A model generated the notes under the pieces. It was not told the DNA's origin and searched no databases. It was given only the letters and a program-made list of their open reading frames with translations. Positions 62,334 to 64,000 of a DNA stretch of 64,000 nt are shown here, piece after piece. Position numbers and translations under genes: made by a program. Each line of letters starts with the position of its first letter. The stretch's first letter is position 1. The DNA is from Clostridia bacterium (lineage in GTDB: Bacteria; Bacillota; Clostridia; Oscillospirales; Acutalibacteraceae), in contig JAKSQM010000004.1 in the NCBI GenBank assembly GCA_024404115.1, positions 62,001 to 126,000 of the forward strand, in the 5' to 3' direction.

Positions 62334-63638
62334 ATGACAATCAGTGAAGATAAACCTTTCAACTGGTTTCCGCCCCTTTTCCTTATAACGCTGTTTCAGC
62401 TTATTTCAGCGTCCTTTGTTGTTTTTGATGACGGCGAGTTTAAATATCTGACCGCCGCAACAGTTATGGCATATATCCTTGTTGAATGGGTTTATGCAAT
62501 TATTGCAAGCGTTGCTTTTGAAATAAGGCACCTTGAGCTGGAGCTTATGGGATTTTTCCTTTCTGGCATCGGCATAATTATTTGCGGCAGTATCAGCGAA
62601 AGCTATGCCATGAAGCAGGGCATTGCAATTGGTCTTGGTCTTATAGTTTATCTTATTATGCTTGCCATTCTTAGAAGAACAGATATTGTTATGAAATTGA
62701 GAACACCTGTTGCCGTCTGTGCGGTTGGCATACTTATTCTCAACCTCGTTCTTGCCAAAACAACCAACGGCACGCTGAACTGGATTGAAATTGCAGGCAT
62801 TTCCATTCAGCCGTCAGAGATTGTTAAAATCGCATTCGTTTTTGTTGGCGGTGCTACACTTGACAAGCTCCAGATGACAAAGAGCATCACAAAATACATT
62901 ATTTTCGCAATTGCCTGCGTTGGATTCCTTTTCCTTATGCGAGATTTCGGCACAGCACTTGTTTTCTTTTTCACTTTTGTGATTATTGCATTTATGCGCT
63001 CAGGTGATATAAGAACAATCGCCCTTGTCTGCGCCATAGCTGTTTTAGGTGCGGCAATGGTTATATTCTTTAAATCAACAGTTGCCGCCAGATTTGAAAC
63101 ATACCGCCACATCTGGGATGATATGTATGGCAAGGGAATGCAGCAGACAAGAACACTTATTTACTCTGCCAGCGGTGGATTCTTTGGCTTAGGCATCGGC
63201 AAAGGTATGCTCAAATATACTTATGCCGCTTCAACCGACCTTGTTTTTGGTATGCTTTGCGAAGAATGGGGATTCATCATTGCAGGCACGGTTGTTGTTA
63301 CATTTGCATTCTTTGTTTATTATGCAATCAAAACCGCACGCAACACACGCTCTGCATTTTATGCAATTGTTGCCTGCGCCGCATCGGGTATGCTCCTTTT
63401 CCAGATGTCCCTCAATGTTTTTGGTGTTACCGACCTTTTGCCGTTCACAGGCGTTACGCTTCCCTTTATCAGCCGTGGCGGCACAAGTATGCTTTGCTCA
63501 TGGGGAATGCTGGCATTCATTAAATCGGCAGATATTCACACTTACCCCAAGCTTTCAAAAACAATTCTGCCCGATCATCCGCTTTATCCCGAAGATATTC
63601 CCATCAGCTTTAAAAGGAGGCGCAATGTAAATGGATAA
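62334..63638 (+). CDS. FtsW/RodA/SpoVE-family peptidoglycan glycosyltransferase
   Basis: About 434 residues with about ten membrane helices. SEDS-family signatures: LNWIEIAGISIQPSEIVKI (about 150), LLMRDFGTALVFF-like strand with Arg-Asp, and the C-terminal FTGVTLPFISRGGTSMLCSW (about 385). SEDS proteins polymerise glycan strands from lipid II. The ATG at 62334 follows AGGAGG by 8 nt. The last 8 nt overlap the start of a class B PBP gene, the usual cognate transpeptidase. Confidence 0.93.
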   Translation: MTISEDKPFNWFPPLFLITLFQLISASFVVFDDGEFKYLTAATVMAYILVEWVYAIIASVAFEIRHLELELMGFFLSGIGIIICGSISESYAMKQGIAIGLGLIVYLIMLAILRRTDIVMKLRTPVAVCAVGILILNLVLAKTTNGTLNWIEIAGISIQPSEIVKIAFVFVGGATLDKLQMTKSITKYIIFAIACVGFLFLMRDFGTALVFFFTFVIIAFMRSGDIRTIALVCAIAVLGAAMVIFFKSTVAARFETYRHIWDDMYGKGMQQTRTLIYSASGGFFGLGIGKGMLKYTYAASTDLVFGMLCEEWGFIIAGTVVVTFAFFVYYAIKTARNTRSAFYAIVACAASGMLLFQMSLNVFGVTDLLPFTGVTLPFISRGGTSMLCSWGMLAFIKSADIHTYPKLSKTILPDHPLYPEDIPISFKRRRNVNG

Positions 63639-64000
63639 CGCCACCAAAAGAGCCTATTCACTTTTTGCCGTTATTGGCGGATTCACAATCGGCTTGCTGA
63701 TTCTTATTTATAGCTTTATTGCTCACGGCTCATCATGGGCAACCAATAAAGCCAATCAGCACCTTTATTCAAACGGAACTGTTTCCACCTTTGGCGATAT
63801 TTATGACAGAAACGATAAAGCACTTGCAGTAACAGTTGACGGCAGGCGAAAATACAACAGCGATTCTGTTATCAGAAAAGCAACGCTTCACGCAGTTGGC
63901 GATTTAAACGGCTATATTTCAACAGGTGTGCAATATACATTCAGAAACACACTTGCAGGCTATAGTCCCATTAACGGCATTGCTTCAATTGTTCAGTATG
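63631..64000 (+). CDS. Class B penicillin-binding protein, partial (C-terminus beyond the window)
   Basis: Only the first 123 residues are visible. A short cytoplasmic start, one membrane helix (about 9-30), then the dimerisation region with GDIYDRNDKALAVTVDG (about 55-71), the usual class B opening where RGxIxDRNG is replaced by FGDIYDRND. The transpeptidase domain with SxxK, SxN and KTG lies outside. ATG overlaps the ftsW/rodA stop by 8 nt; AAGGAGG precedes it. It should cross-link the glycan made by its SEDS partner. Confidence 0.88.
   Translation, partial: MDNATKRAYSLFAVIGGFTIGLLILIYSFIAHGSSWATNKANQHLYSNGTVSTFGDIYDRNDKALAVTVDGRRKYNSDSVIRKATLHAVGDLNGYISTGVQYTFRNTLAGYSPINGIASIVQY

Overview
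The window looks like chromosome of a low-GC anaerobic Clostridia bacterium, most likely an Oscillospiraceae/Ruminococcus-like gut or rumen inhabitant. The grounds are a DnaD/DnaI-type primosome pair, Tex, an oxygen-sensitive glycyl-radical enzyme, many secreted proteins with dockerin or cohesin-like modules, and several plant- and host-glycan hydrolases (GH10, GH29, GH92). Strong sigma-A-type promoters with 17-bp spacing and intrinsic terminators mark most transcription units. No phage, insertion sequence, rRNA or CRISPR array was seen.

Left third (1-20.6 kb). A partial M28 peptidase and an unrecognised glycosidase-like gene read leftward, and an NhaC antiporter reads rightward. Then come leftward units: Nif3-like plus GH92 mannosidase; a three-gene unit of two phosphoesterases and a polytopic membrane protein; and a divergent glycyl-radical enzyme with its activase. 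carA-carB-bioY read rightward from a strong promoter with a terminator hairpin directly behind it.

Middle (19.5-39 kb). A leftward cluster joins HypA, HypB, a large Fe-S/FAD oxidoreductase and three membrane proteins, with no recognisable nickel enzyme nearby. Glycan genes follow: DUF4838, a clan-A glycosidase, a Gfo/Idh/MocA oxidoreductase, GH10 xylanase and GH29 fucosidase. A broken gene then leads into an Old-Yellow-Enzyme/SDR/flavoprotein trio that looks like a reductive small-molecule pathway. An HTH-TIR protein sits beside tRNA-Thr and tRNA-Tyr.

Right third (39-64 kb). Housekeeping genes (phosphohexomutase, DnaD, DnaI, Tex, PP2C-like phosphatase, two glycosyltransferases, AI-2E-family permease, ECF sigma factor with a DUF4349 partner, ketopantoate-reductase-like enzyme, MBL-fold hydrolase, FtsW/RodA and the start of a class B PBP) alternate with secreted proteins. 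Two cysteine peptidases carry dockerins. Two small secreted proteins, one of them cohesin-like, end in a shared phenylalanine-rich amphipathic tail. Together they suggest a cell-surface, cellulosome-like assembly that includes proteases.
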